DNA from: Nemertoderma westbladi
Taxonomy: Eukaryota; Xenacoelomorpha; Nemertodermatida; Nemertodermatidae
Length of the DNA stretch: 25,158 nucleotides
Assembly: GCA_032718475.1 (NCBI GenBank)
Contig: JAUCBJ010005555.1
Span: forward strand, 1-25,158
Direction: 5' to 3'
In this document: positions 1 through 9,586 of the stretch, one piece after another
Layout of the letters: each line of letters begins with the position of its first letter
Position numbering within the stretch: the stretch's first letter is position 1
Notes under the pieces: generated by a model
Databases searched by the model: none
The model's input: only the letters and a program-made list of their open reading frames with translations
What the model was told of the DNA's origin: nothing
Position numbers and translations under genes: made by a program

Positions 1-399
1 ATGAATTTTCCATTGAGGTATGAGTAGCATCATCTCATCATCTTGTATTGCAGGATTTAAAATAGAATATGAAGTGGAAACAGAGTTACCTGGTCCGGAA
101 GCCGATCCAAATGAAGTGGAAACAGAGTTACCTGGTCCGGAAGCCGATCCAAATGAAGTGGAAACAGAGTTACCTGGTCCGGAAGCCGATCCAAATGAAG
201 TGGAAACATAGGTACCTGCTCCGGAAGGGGAAGGCGATCCAAATGAAGTGGACACGGAATTGAGAATTGAGCCGTGATTAATGGGAACTGATCGTTCTTC
301 CCCATCATGTGATGAGTCAACCACAAAAGGCAAAGGGACTACCTGATCACTTTCGTCCATAATGTAGATGTAAATTGGCTCATCAAATGAATTTTCCAT
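1..399 (-). CDS. Low-complexity ORF, open at window edge
   Basis: On the minus strand a frame starts with ATG at 399-397 (MENSFDEPIYIYIMDESDQ) and stays open for 133 codons to base 1, so it is partial at its C-terminus. An in-frame TGA pair lies just upstream of the ATG. The first 40 residues are acidic and mixed. The rest is a Ser/Thr/Gly-rich 14-residue repeat, followed by a segment (ILNPAIQDDEMM) that also occurs in the second copy of the 387-bp duplication. I recognise no domain. It may be a real exon, a C-terminal extension of the neighbouring MULE gene made by the duplication, or chance openness from in-frame repeats. The plus-strand frame at 20-211 is shorter and less likely. Confidence 0.35.
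   Translation of the reverse strand, partial: MENSFDEPIYIYIMDESDQVVPLPFVVDSSHDGEERSVPINHGSILNSVSTSFGSPSPSGAGTYVSTSFGSASGPGNSVSTSFGSASGPGNSVSTSFGSASGPGNSVSTSYSILNPAIQDDEMMLLIPQWKIH
71..254. repeat. 42-bp tandem repeat, about 4 copies
   Basis: Units begin at 71, 113 and 155 and are near identical. A fourth, 48-bp variant begins at 197 and a partial fifth at 245. Each full unit is 14 codons and is open on both strands. The plus strand reads EVETELPGPEADPN and the minus strand reads a Ser/Gly-rich unit, NSVSTSFGSASGPG. The 42- and 48-bp lengths preserve a reading frame, as expected for a coding repeat. Confidence 0.9.
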
Positions 400-455
400 T
401 GAGGTATGAGTAGCATCATCTCATCATCTTGTATTGCAGGATTTAAAATAGAATT

Positions 456-1626
456 TGCCTTGACAATTTTCTTAGTTGTTTGCGTTATAACCACATTCGT
501 TCGTTACTGTCAAGGTCAAAAAATGCTGCCTGATTCAGTTGAAATTCTAACAAATGTTTCTTTAGGCGATACTTCCCCACGCCCATCAGACCTTTCACTA
601 GATCTTCCTGTTGGATATTCACGACTTCTTTAATACGCACAATGGCATCATCCACTTGCAAATTTGTAGAGAAATCCTTAATTACTACCTTTCATTGGCT
701 TGATTGTATAGCAATCTACGATCGCGATGACACACCAAGTTAATATTGCAATGGTCTACAATAGTTGGGTATATAACATCGGTGAGGTAATCCAACAGAC
801 GACTATCCAAATTGTCAGCGACTGGTAAAGATATTCCATTCCTCCGAGAGTGAGTCCGATAACACAAGACGGTTTATTTCTTGCTTTAGGTTGCTGCTGA
901 TAATGGATCTGCCCGTACCACATTTACGGGCTTTTTCTGCAATGTTCTCTAAAAGGTGTTCTAAACCACGAATATGAATAGCATAAGGAAATGTAGTACC
1001 CAGCGCCTTGTATATGGCCTCCTCTCCGTCCATGCTGTAGTACATTAGATCTTTCTCGAGGGATGTACGTACACCCTAATGGATATAATATGCGCTTATA
1101 AGAATTTTCCAAATTAGAAGGTATTAATCCCCGAGGCCCAATAATTGCTGGATTCCCTTCGAATATTGTGGATCTGTAAGTAGTGAAAAATCCCCAACAG
1201 CACTTACTAATATTAAATACAGTATCTGCTCCTAAGGGGAAGGCATTGAAGCCAGATACAGTTTAGATATAGTTTCCTCTAGCTGTTGGTCCGTATACAA
1301 CTGGTAAAGAAAACTGGAATCTTGATAGACACATTCGCGTATAAATTTGTTGTTTCCCTCATGGTATGGGGATCAATATCCTTTATACGATATTTTAGAT
1401 TTTTGACATGCGAAGCAGAAACGTTATCACCTATATTATTAGCCGAGAACAAACTAGAGTTGTGCTTCTTGTTAACTTCATTGGCAATGAGCTTTGGTTT
1501 TGTGTGGTCACTAAGCCCAGATGCTAGTGTATCTTCAATGGCATCTAATGCACTGCCATTTAAAACATGTCGCATCTTTTTAACACTGCAAAAGAAAGCC
1601 AAAACATAAAAATGTACAACAAACAT
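456..1626 (-). pseudogene. MULE (Mutator-like) transposase, decayed
   Basis: Read on the minus strand, three consecutive pieces in different frames match the layout of invertebrate Mutator-like transposases. An N-terminal piece (about 1626-1280) contains TKPKLIANEV and HVKNLKYRIKD, the usual lead-in to the catalytic core. A core piece (about 1230-815) has a first catalytic-type Asp in DTVFNI (GAT at 1226-1224), then TTYRSTIFEGNPAIIGP, then MDGEEAI with its Asp at 1030-1028, followed by FPYAIHIRGLEHLLENI, as in the family's DGE...FP.a..lRC..H...NI block. A C-terminal piece (about 680-470) has AIVRIKEVVNIQQEDLV and GVGKYRLKKH. Frameshifts and stops separate the pieces, so no functional protein is possible. 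MULEs mobilise DNA by cut-and-paste with 8-11 bp target duplications, which makes the non-autonomous element at 2581-3491 a plausible relative. Family assignment is from remembered motifs, not alignment. Confidence 0.6.
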
Positions 1627-2571
1627 CTTTGTCGATTTTATATTAACTACGGGTATATTTAATTAAAAGTCACATAATCTAAAACTTTATAAGATTAAGA
1701 TATATATGAGACATTTGTTATAATCTTTAAATATTTAATATAAATATTATGTGGAATATAAAAAATTAATTTGAAAAATCATTGATCTCTGGGTAAAATG
1801 TTTGTTCTCCATACCCGGGAACCAGTCAGAGTGACAAGTCTCTGTTTCAACTCTACTAATGCTACAATTTCCCATGTGGAAATGGTTCTATGTGGTACAT
1901 AATAATTTTTCTGTCAATGTCTAGGCTTATACGATTTTAATGCTACATATAGTGACTACTTCCTTCCCAAAAGTCAGTCAATACTGTTCATATGATCACA
2001 GAACCAACAGGATGCTTGAATTGGTTGAGTTGTTTGAATTGCTTGACGCCAACAGCGGCAACAAATTCCCCAAAAAACCTTGCGTATGGGTCATTGGTCA
2101 ATGGTCGATCATTCAATATGATTGGCTTTGGCCCACACATACTGTATATATTTAACCGGTATGAGTAATTATTGTTTTACTTACGCTGGGACTTTGTCGT
2201 CGGATTTCAATATCTCTTTTAGTATAAAGTACAAGATACCGATTTTCCTGAGCAGTATAATGGACAATAGATTTAAGAATCCTCATTCCGATAAGCAATT
2301 CGGGTTACGTCGTGGTCCCCGATTCTTTTAACTTGGTCCATTCGATAATACCTATAAGAGTAATAAATAAACGTTACCGTACATAAGAATAATAATAATA
2401 ACGGAAAATTATTATGGTTATACGAGATAACGGGTCATATTACTTTGGGGACCGACCTTTTCAACCGTTTCTAATTGCCATTCTACAGCTGCGTACCGGT
2501 ACCTATTGCCTGGCTACCTGATTTCTTTGGTTATAGAGTGACTACTGACTGTCTGACCATGTGATTACTGA
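1627..2571. other. No gene recognised
   Basis: AT-rich sequence with short chance reading frames only. A small AAT microsatellite lies near 2388-2400. Imperfect repeats of a 'gactgtctgac' motif at 2545-2580 precede the left end of the neighbouring element. I see no motif that would make any of the frames here coding. Confidence 0.5.
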
Positions 2572-2580
2572 CTGTCTGAC

Positions 2581-2750
2581 ACATGAGAGTAAAAACCCAA
2601 GCGATCATTTTGTGAACATCCAATGATATTGCCTGTTTTATAAATGCTTTAAGTTGTTATGGGATGTTCTGTTTGATTGGTTGTTATGTGATTTACTTGC
2701 TAATCTTGGCCAGTATTAAATACACTAAATCAACAAGCACTGATCAATGT
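2581..2750 (+). repeat. Left terminal inverted repeat
   Basis: About 170 bp, complementary to 3325-3491. It contains the segments 'aacccaagcgatcatttt' and 'ttgattggttgtt', which can be read in reverse complement in the right arm. The near identity of the arms points to a fairly recent insertion. Confidence 0.85.
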
Positions 2751-2960
2751 GTACAGATATACAGTAGGAGTCAATATGTTTCACAGGAGGCATGATGGAG
2801 GGGGGGGGGGGATTTTCGAATACCTATCTTGGTGAATTAAAAGCACATCCCGGCGAATTAGCAATGATAATTATTAAGTGAGGGAAAGTATTATTTATCT
2901 GTAATACATATTATTTACCTACATTATATGTCCAGTTACTGCTGTATTGTACGATATGAC

Positions 2961-3200
2961 AGTATTTTACAAAGATTAAAGCTGTAAAGAGGCCTGGCCT
3001 CTATCCTAGAACCTAGAGGAAGAGTCCATCAATTGTATTATATTCTTAAGTACATTCCTGCATTCTTTCATTATTACGTCAGTATTTTACAAAGATTAAA
3101 GCTGTAAAGAGGCCTGGCCTCTATCCTAGAACCTAGAGGAAGAGTCCATCAATTGTATTATATTCTTAAGTACATTCCTGCATTCTTTCATTATTACATC
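2961..3200. repeat. 120-bp tandem duplication inside the MULE-type element
   Basis: 2961-3080 and 3081-3200 are the same 120-bp sequence, with one difference seen near the end (ttattacgtc against ttattacatc). Each copy begins agtattttacaaagattaa. No reading frame of note runs through it. Confidence 0.95.
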
Positions 3201-3324
3201 AGTCACTGCAAACAATCACTCATAGCGTCATAGGTAAGTGTGTTAAGTGTGTTTAGGGAGTCTGAGAGTACATGACGTAGAGCTACTGGTATACTGCTAA
3301 TATTTAAATGTAAACTACTAAGTT

Positions 3325-3491
3325 ACATTGATCGCTTGTTGATTTAGTGCATTTAATACTGGCCAAGATTAGCAAGTAAATCACACAACAACCAATCAAA
3401 CAGAACATCCCATAACAACTTAAAGCATTTATAAAACAGGCAATATCATTGGATGTTCACAAAATGATCGCTTGGGTTTTTACTCTCATGT
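3325..3491 (-). repeat. Right terminal inverted repeat
   Basis: The reverse complement matches the left arm across nearly its full length, with substitutions such as ttgtgtg against ttatgtg and tgcact against tacact. A small gap lies near the inner edge, where the left arm has extra bases before 'gatcaatgt'. Confidence 0.85.
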
Positions 3492-3509
3492 CTGTCTGAC
3501 CATATGGTT

Positions 3510-3656
3510 CCCTCAATTGGTAAAGTGATCTATATTGTTTTGGTTAGAAAAGCCCTCTTCTGTAACCTGCTCCTTCCCCTCAATTGGTAAAGTGGCCGTT
3601 TATTGTTTTGGTTAGAAAAGCCTGTATCTGTAACCTGCTCATTCCCCTCAATTGGT
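3510..3656. repeat. 67-68 bp minisatellite, 2.2 copies
   Basis: Units start with ccctcaattgg at 3510, 3577 and 3645. Each full unit also contains attgttttggttagaaaagcc and ctgtaacctgctc. The third copy breaks off into a TA-dinucleotide run. Confidence 0.85.
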
Positions 3657-3760
3657 ATATATATATATATATACCAGTATATAGTATATATAAAGATATA
3701 TACCGGTACTAGTATATTATATAGTACTGTAGTATACCGGTATATAAAAGGTCGGTACCC
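3655..3760. repeat. TA-rich microsatellite with accggta palindromes
   Basis: A (TA)n run at about 3656-3673 is followed by TA-rich sequence with repeated 'taccggta' cores. The reading frame crossing this stretch on the minus strand is low-complexity Tyr/Ile and not a credible gene. Confidence 0.7.
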
Positions 3761-3844
3761 AAAGTAATTATACCCGAGATAACTTATAAGTCCATAAACT
3801 AAACAAAGGCCGTTCATTGGTCTTAGTGATAAGCTGGAATCCAT

Positions 3845-5100
3845 TCAATGCTATTTTAACCGTCGACTTTTTAAAAGGTGCAATCTAGATGCTAGTATAT
3901 CATACTGTCATACCATACCCTAGTAGGCTAAATTTTCAAAATTTAGAATCTAACTGGAACTTTTAATTAGACGTCAAATCAAATAAAAACGTATTAAACA
4001 CAAAATTAAAAATAACAAGGCACATAGACATATTAATGGTGTTTAACCCAAAACAAAAGTATAGTACATAACTGCATAACAATACAAATATAGATTTAAA
4101 GTGATTCTAAAAAGAAAGAATTTGTGGTTCATGGAGGAAGTTATTCAAGTATGAAGGGTTAAAATCAGTTTAGGTAGGCCGATGAAGATGGGAGTTAAAT
4201 TAAGATAGTCTAAGATAAGAACGTCGAGGATAGCCCTATGAGATAAGCCTCATTTCCGTAAGGGTCCTCATAGGGAGATTATGGGAGAAGAAAATGCAGA
4301 ATGATAGTAAAAACTAGGTTATTTATGTTGTAGTATTATGAGCGTTAAGGGATAAAATGTTAGTTAGGGGTTAATAGCGAATAAGTGAGCCTTTAAGATA
4401 TGTCTTAGAATAATTGTGCAATTTATTTCTTTGTGATACACTTTGCCCTCTTTGTACAACAGATGACCTTGACTAGCATTACGCTACTGTCAGCTGTTGT
4501 ACGACAATTTATTTAGAGTAAAGATGCAGCGCAACCAAACATATGTATGTAGTAGGCCTACAAACGTAGTATATAATAATAATATGAAGTCTCTGTTTTG
4601 GTGGTGGCTGCAGGTTTATGCCATTATATGTATTGAATATTATATTATAATAAATTGAATTGAATTGAATCGGTGTTCCCCAGATCGTAGATTTCTCTGA
4701 AATGGGGGAAATGGCTGTGGAACCAGGAACCAGCACGATATCCCGGCATCCAGGTGAGGTTGAATGAGGGCGTTGCAGAGTAGACGGTGAATCACTTGAA
4801 CTAGGCCTATGCCATATTCTTATAGATATCGTACTGTACTATATGACTCTTCTGTATAATATTTTCAATGGTTTAGTTAATATTAGTGCTAACAATCTGA
4901 CGATATTTTTTAACCCCTCTATCCGGGTCAACGCGTGGCCATTCATGTAAACTACGACAATGATCATGCAGGTCTGTGCTGTTTGTCTGTAGCGTTTCAA
5001 AATGTATTGTTTATCCAGGTATCCGTGTATTATGCAACCTTGGAATATGTTACCTTCTGATTTAATCGCATCAACTTCTAACATTTTAAGGCTGGTGTAT
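3845..5100. other. Intergenic; possible retroposon 3' tail
   Basis: No gene is recognised. Near 4650-4670 the sequence becomes 'ataaattgaattgaattgaat', a short TTGAA-type microsatellite tail like those ending many LINE and SINE copies. The body upstream was not recognisable. A 9-bp inverted pair (gtacaacag / ctgttgtac) flanks 4455-4503. Another pair (ccctatgag / ctcataggg) lies around 4232-4276. Confidence 0.3.
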
Positions 5101-5288
5101 CGACAGTAAATTTTAATAGTTTTTTAAAGTTCAATCGTTTTATGTGATGCCGGGACGGTACTTTAGAATATCATTCTAGATATAGGCAGATACAGAGATA
5201 GGTAGAGTGTCGACGGTTGAGCCAGTAGGTCTAACTCTGTGTCTATCTGTCTATAGGCCTACTTACTGACTTACAGTTACAGACTTAC

Positions 5289-5506
5289 CTTAACAAATCA
5301 TCATCGCCAGGTTGTGGCTTAACGTTGTTAACAAATGCAATAGGCAATGGAAACGTACTGGTATCCCCTAACTCCGATAACTCGGGTAACTTCGAGATTT
5401 TATTGATATTTGCATTCAATATGTCTAAGAGTGTACTAGTGTACATCAGCTTTCGGCGGGGTAACTCGTTACCGGTAATTCTGACACATTCGCGTTCACC
5501 ATCCAT
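5289..5506 (-). CDS. Possible first coding exon of a host gene
   Basis: On the minus strand an ATG at 5506-5504 opens a frame beginning MDGERECVRITGNELPRR that stays open for 72 codons with mixed, non-repetitive composition. It reaches a textbook 5' splice donor, AAG|GTAAGT, with the exon ending at 5289. Reading past the donor gives a stop at once, as expected if the exon ends there. I do not recognise the protein. A downstream exon candidate is the minus-strand frame around 5095-4900, preceded by an acceptor-like 'acaccag', but this is speculative. The composition is less AT-biased than the surrounding sequence. Confidence 0.35.
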
Positions 5507-5519
5507 AATCAATAGGCCT

Positions 5520-6118
5520 GTAGGCTAATAACTGAATAACAGAATAAGGACAGAAGGATATCCAGATTCCAGGCAGATAGAGATTGGCTGAGAGCTGAGA
5601 GGCCCTAAAACACAGTTCTGCAGTTTATAGTACCGGCAGGCGGCAGACCGGTATGCCTAGGCCTAAGTGACAGAGTAGAGCAGATAGGCAGCACAGTCTG
5701 ACAGTCAGACAGTACCTGAGTACTGCAGTAGTAGGCATATAAATCAGTAAATGCAAAATAGGCCAGGTGAACAGGTGATAGGTACCGGTACCAGTCAGCC
5801 AGTGGCTGAGAGGGTACCGGTCTGCCGGCAGCAGTAGCAGGTAAGTCTACTAGTCTGTCAGTCCATAGTCTGCCAGCCTACTGCAGTACTGTTAGACTGT
5901 GGTACAGTACGTTTAGCGGTAACCAGTACACCAAGACCGACTACAGAACTAATAGGTACTGCATACAGGTAACAGGTAACAGGTACTGCATACTGCAGTA
6001 CTGCTTCCTGAATATGGGCAAATACGTCCCACATACGGTAGGCTATAGGAACTCTTTCAAATACGTACACATACGGCAAAAAGACAAACCCACCCAATAT
6101 GCAAAATTTAATAGACAA
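5520..6118. other. Low-complexity cag/gta-rich spacer
   Basis: The sequence is dense in overlapping short words such as cagtac, aacaggt, ggtacc and accggt, including gtaccggtacc near 5785 and 'aacaggtaacaggtaacaggt' near 5966-5985. It looks like decayed simple sequence. The minus-strand frame crossing it has no recognisable domain. Confidence 0.4.
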
Positions 6119-6493
6119 GAGTTAGTGCGTTTAGAAGGACCTTTTTCTAAGTGACCAAAAATATGATTTAAAATGAAATAACCAAGTATATTTCGGGCAA
6201 CAGCCCTTTATCAACTCAATTCAGGCAGAATGCATGCGCAGGTGTAAAGTACGGAAGTACATACAGGACTAAACTACTGAACTACAGGGCTAAACTACTA
6301 CAGGACAGTCTGTGATTCCTTACCGGTAAGTGGTGGGTTGCATGCAACCCCCCCCCCCTCCCTTGTTTTTGCTTCCTATTGGTTGGTGGTACGGCTGTCT
6401 AAAATACTACTAAATTGCACCAAATTTATAGAACTGAACATAATATACGAATTAATGAACTAAAGCTACTGTATAAAAAATGTGTGCAAAATA
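6119..6493 (-). repeat. PLE-1 pseudo-LTR, ORF-sense copy
   Basis: The inverted partner of 9587-9947. It begins at its outer end with gagttagtgcg and ends inside at tgtgtgcaaaata. Relative to its partner it carries a ~22-bp extra segment around 6270-6290, a short duplication of 'actaaactact...acagg'. It contains a C-run at about 6349-6358 and a minus-strand hammerhead-like motif. Confidence 0.9.
6191..6214 (-). ncRNA. Hammerhead-like ribozyme core, PLE-1 sense copy
   Basis: Read on the minus strand: TTGATAA, one A, a 4-bp stem GGGC/GCCC with a TGTT loop, then GAAA. This aligns base for base with the hammerhead core CUGAUGA-stem II-GAAA except for U at position 3 and A at position 8. It lies in the same orientation as the element's gene. 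Flanking bases can form a 6-bp helix I (details given for the inverted copy). Confidence 0.55.
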
Positions 6494-6616
6494 TCTCAGC
6501 TAATGCCCCCCCCCCCCCCCCCCCCCCGTAGTGCTTTGGGGTGCGTGGGTGTATATGCCGTGCGTGTTGTGTCTACTGTATGTTTTGTGTAAATGCCTAC
6601 GCGTAGTTGTATGCGG
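6494..6616. other. PLE-1 3' UTR with long C-run
   Basis: Between the pseudo-LTR and the probable end of the reading frame lies a run of more than 20 consecutive C residues starting near 6507. On the element's sense strand this is a poly-G tract just after the gene. Confidence 0.6.
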
Positions 6617-8851
6617 TTACCATCCGCTATCGTATTCTGAGGGGTGTTGTATGTTTATTTCGGGGTTCAGGTGGTGTATCAATACATTCTCGCTGATCTC
6701 CTGTCGGGCCAATCCCTGCACCGGCGGAGGACCTTAATGGTGAACGGTGGTTGAGCGCCATCTGACCATGGACCATGTCTGGCTAGGTAGTGTGCCGCCA
6801 CGGAGCTCCTTCGTGATTTGTTATTGTTTCGTACCGCGTTCCTGTGTGCCATTGTGCGTATCCTAATGGGTTTATATGTTTCGTCTATGTATCTCTCTTT
6901 GCATAAATTGCACGTGGTTTGGTAAATTACGTTCTTTTTTGTGCAGTTGCGTGTACCGTTGGAACATGTGTAACATATTGTGTTAGGTAGTTTGGGGCAT
7001 TTGGGTTTGTTAAGCCGTGTTTGTATTAATATATCTTTTAATTTCCGTCCCGGTGTGAACACAACCCTGGTGGTTCTAGAAAATGGTGACCTTCTAATTA
7101 TCTCCTTTACCTTCCTGCCAACGTCCTCGTTGATGTGGGGGGAGTATGATTGGATGTTTCGGTTGATTGTCTGTTGTGGGTGGAGTACGTTGTAAAGGGA
7201 TGTGGTGTGCGGGTGAGTCAGATTGGGTGATGAGTCTATTGACCACTGCTGGAGGGTAGTTGTTTTGGTGGAGTAACTGTCTGGTGGTTTGTATGGCGTG
7301 TTGCTTGGCGACCGTTGTAGAGCTGTGTAAGATCGTTTTATGTATTAGGTTCCTAGCCGTATTAAGTATCACTGACTTCGGGTGGTGGCTATTGTAGTTC
7401 AGTATGATACCAGCGTTTGTGGGTTTTCTGTATGGTTCTATGTCTATGGTTCCTTGGTCATTGACTTTGGTGTATACGTCTAAGAATGCTAGACCGGTGT
7501 AAGATTTTTCCATCGTGTACTGTATGTTTATGTGTTGTGCGTTTAGAAAATCTAGAAATTGTCCCAACTCTTCCTCCCTATGTTTCCATACTGACCAACC
7601 ATCGTCCAAGAACCGATACCAACACTCTGGTGTTAGTCAGTACGTGTTAAGGTACTGAGTTTCTTTTATATGAATGTAAATGATGGCAAATGGTGCCGCC
7701 GCCCTATTCCCCATACCCATCCCATCTTTTTGTTTATAAAATTTATGGTCGAACTCGAAATAGCTAAAATCTATAACGAGTTGTAATAATCCATAAAATT
7801 CAGGTATGCTGAGTCCAAACATGTTGATACTATGTTTATGTTTATTGGCGAAGTCTCTGACGTCATCGATAGCTTGTCCTACGGGGATACTGGTATAAAG
7901 CGACACTATGTCTGTGGAAAACAGGATGTCTCCTGTTTCCAATGGGGGTAACTCTTTTAAACGTCGTATAAAATCCTCGGTATTTTTTAATTTTTCGGGG
8001 ACGTGTTCTGCGAGTTGGGTCAGGATTTGGCAAGCAAACCAGGCTGGTTTCTCGCCTGCTGACCCCGATGCAGACGAAATAGGGCGTATTGGCACGTCGG
8101 GTTTGTGAGTTTTCGGAGTTCCGTAAAGTTGAGGCGCCCTCAGGTCCTGTGTGAGGAGTCCGGTGGTAACTGTGTCTGGCAAAACGGGTCCGAGAATGTT
8201 GCTGATACCAGCTCTTATCTTGAGGTTGTTTTGTCTCGTTGGATCACGTGGGAGTTCTTCATAAGCGTTGGTGTTGGATGAACTATGATCGTGTACTCTA
8301 GATATGTAGTCCTTCCTGTCCATGACTGCAAACCCTCCCGTTTTGTCTGTTTTCTTTATGACTAATGTACTGTCTCTCCAGAGTTGGTTTAGTGCTGTGG
8401 CTTCCTTACTGGTTAAATTAGGCGTCGTTTTTTGTCCCGAATGTCGGTGTTTTCTATAAACAGCTAGGATCTCCTGTTTGAGTTCTGATAGTTCGTATTC
8501 TAAAGCCTGATCCGCCAGCGGTGGTTTGGTTCGGGGGATATCGGGGAACGGGAGTCTACCCAACTTCTTCCCTATGTAAACGTCGTTACTGGTAGGTTGA
8601 CTGCGGGCTGGGTCAACAGACTGCAAGGGGGCAGTCGGTTGCGGATCCAATATTGGGGCTGTTGGTGGAAGGGCGTGTGAGGAATTAGTCGGAGGGGTCG
8701 CCGGGTTGTGATCTGGGAGGGGTGTATGTGTGGGTCTATTGATGTTGGCGGTGTAAGGTCTCGCTGAGGCGCGTTGCTCTTCTCGAGTCTCGTGTTGTCT
8801 GTTTATTTCTGCCTTCCAGCGGACTCCGTAGGCGTGCCGGCACGCCGGCAC
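6617..8851 (-). pseudogene. Penelope RT with GIY-YIG endonuclease, broken
   Basis: The frame from 8851 gives a Pro-rich N-terminus (about residues 30-90), then RT motifs: LVIKKTDKTGGFAVMDR (RT1), LYGTPKTHKPDVPIRPI (RT2a), FSTDIVSLYTSIP (motif A, Asp at 7912-7910) and QKDGMGMGNRAAAPFA (motif B). A TGA at 7639-7637 interrupts. The same frame then continues through WYRFLDDGWSVW, the motif C catalytic DD. An extra base in a six-C run (plus-strand G-run 7137-7142) shifts the frame before the endonuclease. That domain has paired Cys (CYTC, CNLC), VIYQTTC for the GIY half, YIDET for YIG, and IRIRTMAHRNAV. A missing base near 6690-6700 shifts the frame again, and the remaining C-terminus with its HLNPEINIQHP tail ends at a TAA at 6619-6617. 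The start lies inside a palindrome, so the true N-terminus may be lost. Confidence 0.85.
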
Positions 8852-8909
8852 GCAAATAAACCGGCACGCCTACGGAGTCCGCTGGAAGGCAGAAATAAAC
8901 AGACAACAC
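8792..8909. repeat. 49-bp perfect inverted repeat at the PLE-1 gene start
   Basis: Arm 8792-8840 is the exact reverse complement of 8861-8909, separated by a 20-bp GC-rich spacer that itself repeats ccggcacg. Beyond the arms the two sides are unrelated. The ATG chosen for the PLE-1 frame (8851-8849) falls in the spacer. The structure marks an inversion or template-switch junction between the coding part and the 5' part of the element. Confidence 0.95.
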
Positions 8910-9586
8910 TTTAATGTAAGTCGCAATCGTTATATGTAACCGCCTCTTACCTTCAGTATATCAAGAAGATTGAGGGTTTGTAATTATTCATCGATATTCC
9001 AAATATAATAATATTCCATCAACTGATATAATGAATAACCGACAGTAAATAGCAGTAAAAATGCGGTGTTTGTATTTGACAATATGATTAGGTGAGTAGG
9101 ATGGGTAGGCATTAATTGGTATGTGGTTTGATAACAGATATACGTTCTATGATTAAGCCTACTAATGTTTTGCTAAAGCCTGAAAACACAGAGGTTCCAA
9201 AGCCGGTCTTCTGGCTGTGGACAAATACACATACTGACTCAATTCATGAGTTTCTGTATACAACCTCCAACACAGAGTCAAAAAACGCTCTGATTGGTCG
9301 ACCGAACAAAGAAACGACAGAGAACAAAGAAAAAGCTCCATGTGTACAGATCAGCTGTTAGCTGTCGTCATAGTAACTACACTGTGTCAAGAGGATTTTG
9401 GCTATTGCGACATAAGATCGCTAGTTATGTCCGCTAAAGTACACAGTTAGTTATGTCCGCTAAAGTACACATATAGAAGAAATGGCTTTTATGTCCACTA
9501 AAACACCGGTACAGTAAGGAAACGGCTTTTTATGTCCGTTAAAACACCTACAGAGTACTTTGCGGGAAAAATAACTAGCTAGATTT
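8910..9586. other. PLE-1 5' region, no gene; short 'tatgtccgctaaa' repeats
   Basis: This stretch lies between the palindrome and the inverted pseudo-LTR. No credible coding frame was found. At about 9427-9548 a short motif, (t)tatgtccgctaaa or tatgtcc(a/g)(c/t)taaaacacc, occurs four times with spacers of about 27-50 bp. The first two copies are nearly identical (tagttatgtccgctaaagtacaca). Confidence 0.6.

Larger units (their letters stand above)
1..455. repeat. 387-bp direct duplication, second copy partial
   Basis: The first 68 bases of the window recur at 388-455 without any difference I can see, so the repeat distance is 387 bp, or 129 codons. The two copies diverge after position 68 and after 455. 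The first copy then enters the 42-bp repeats, while the second runs into the MULE relic. The first copy is cut by the window edge, so the full extent of the duplication cannot be seen. Confidence 0.85.
2581..3491. mobile_element. Non-autonomous MULE-type element with long TIRs
   Basis: A 911-bp element whose ends are inverted copies, starting ACATGAGAGT and finishing ACTCTCATGT. The left arm is 2581-2750 and the right arm 3325-3491, and they differ at only a few bases and a small indel. The 9 bases directly outside each end are identical (ctgtctgac at 2572-2580 and 3492-3500), which is a target-site duplication of the size made by Mutator-like transposases. The interior has no coding capacity: it contains a poly-G run near 2801-2811 and a 120-bp tandem duplication. 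Long TIRs with a 9-bp duplication also fit foldback/Galileo-type elements. The 'ctgtctgac' motif recurs in the left flank, which slightly weakens the duplication argument. Confidence 0.75.

Noticed and set aside
1286-1609. 107-codon plus-strand frame
   Set aside because: It lies antisense to the N-terminal part of the MULE transposase relic, whose minus-strand reading shows recognisable family motifs.
3530-3844. 104-codon minus-strand frame
   Set aside because: It is composed of the 67-bp minisatellite and TA-rich DNA and gives a Tyr/Ile low-complexity product.
5858-6118. 86-codon minus-strand frame next to PLE-1
   Set aside because: It crosses low-complexity cagtac/ggtac repeats, ends at the PLE-1 boundary and shows no domain.
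6679-7195. Plus-strand frames over the PLE-1 endonuclease region
   Set aside because: They are antisense to the GIY-YIG coding sequence, which has clear Cys pairs and VIY/YID motifs on the minus strand.
7637-7639. UGA in PLE-1 as programmed selenocysteine recoding
   Set aside because: There is only one UGA, no Cys is expected at that position and no SECIS-like element was recognised; frameshifts elsewhere show general decay. It is kept only as a low-priority check.
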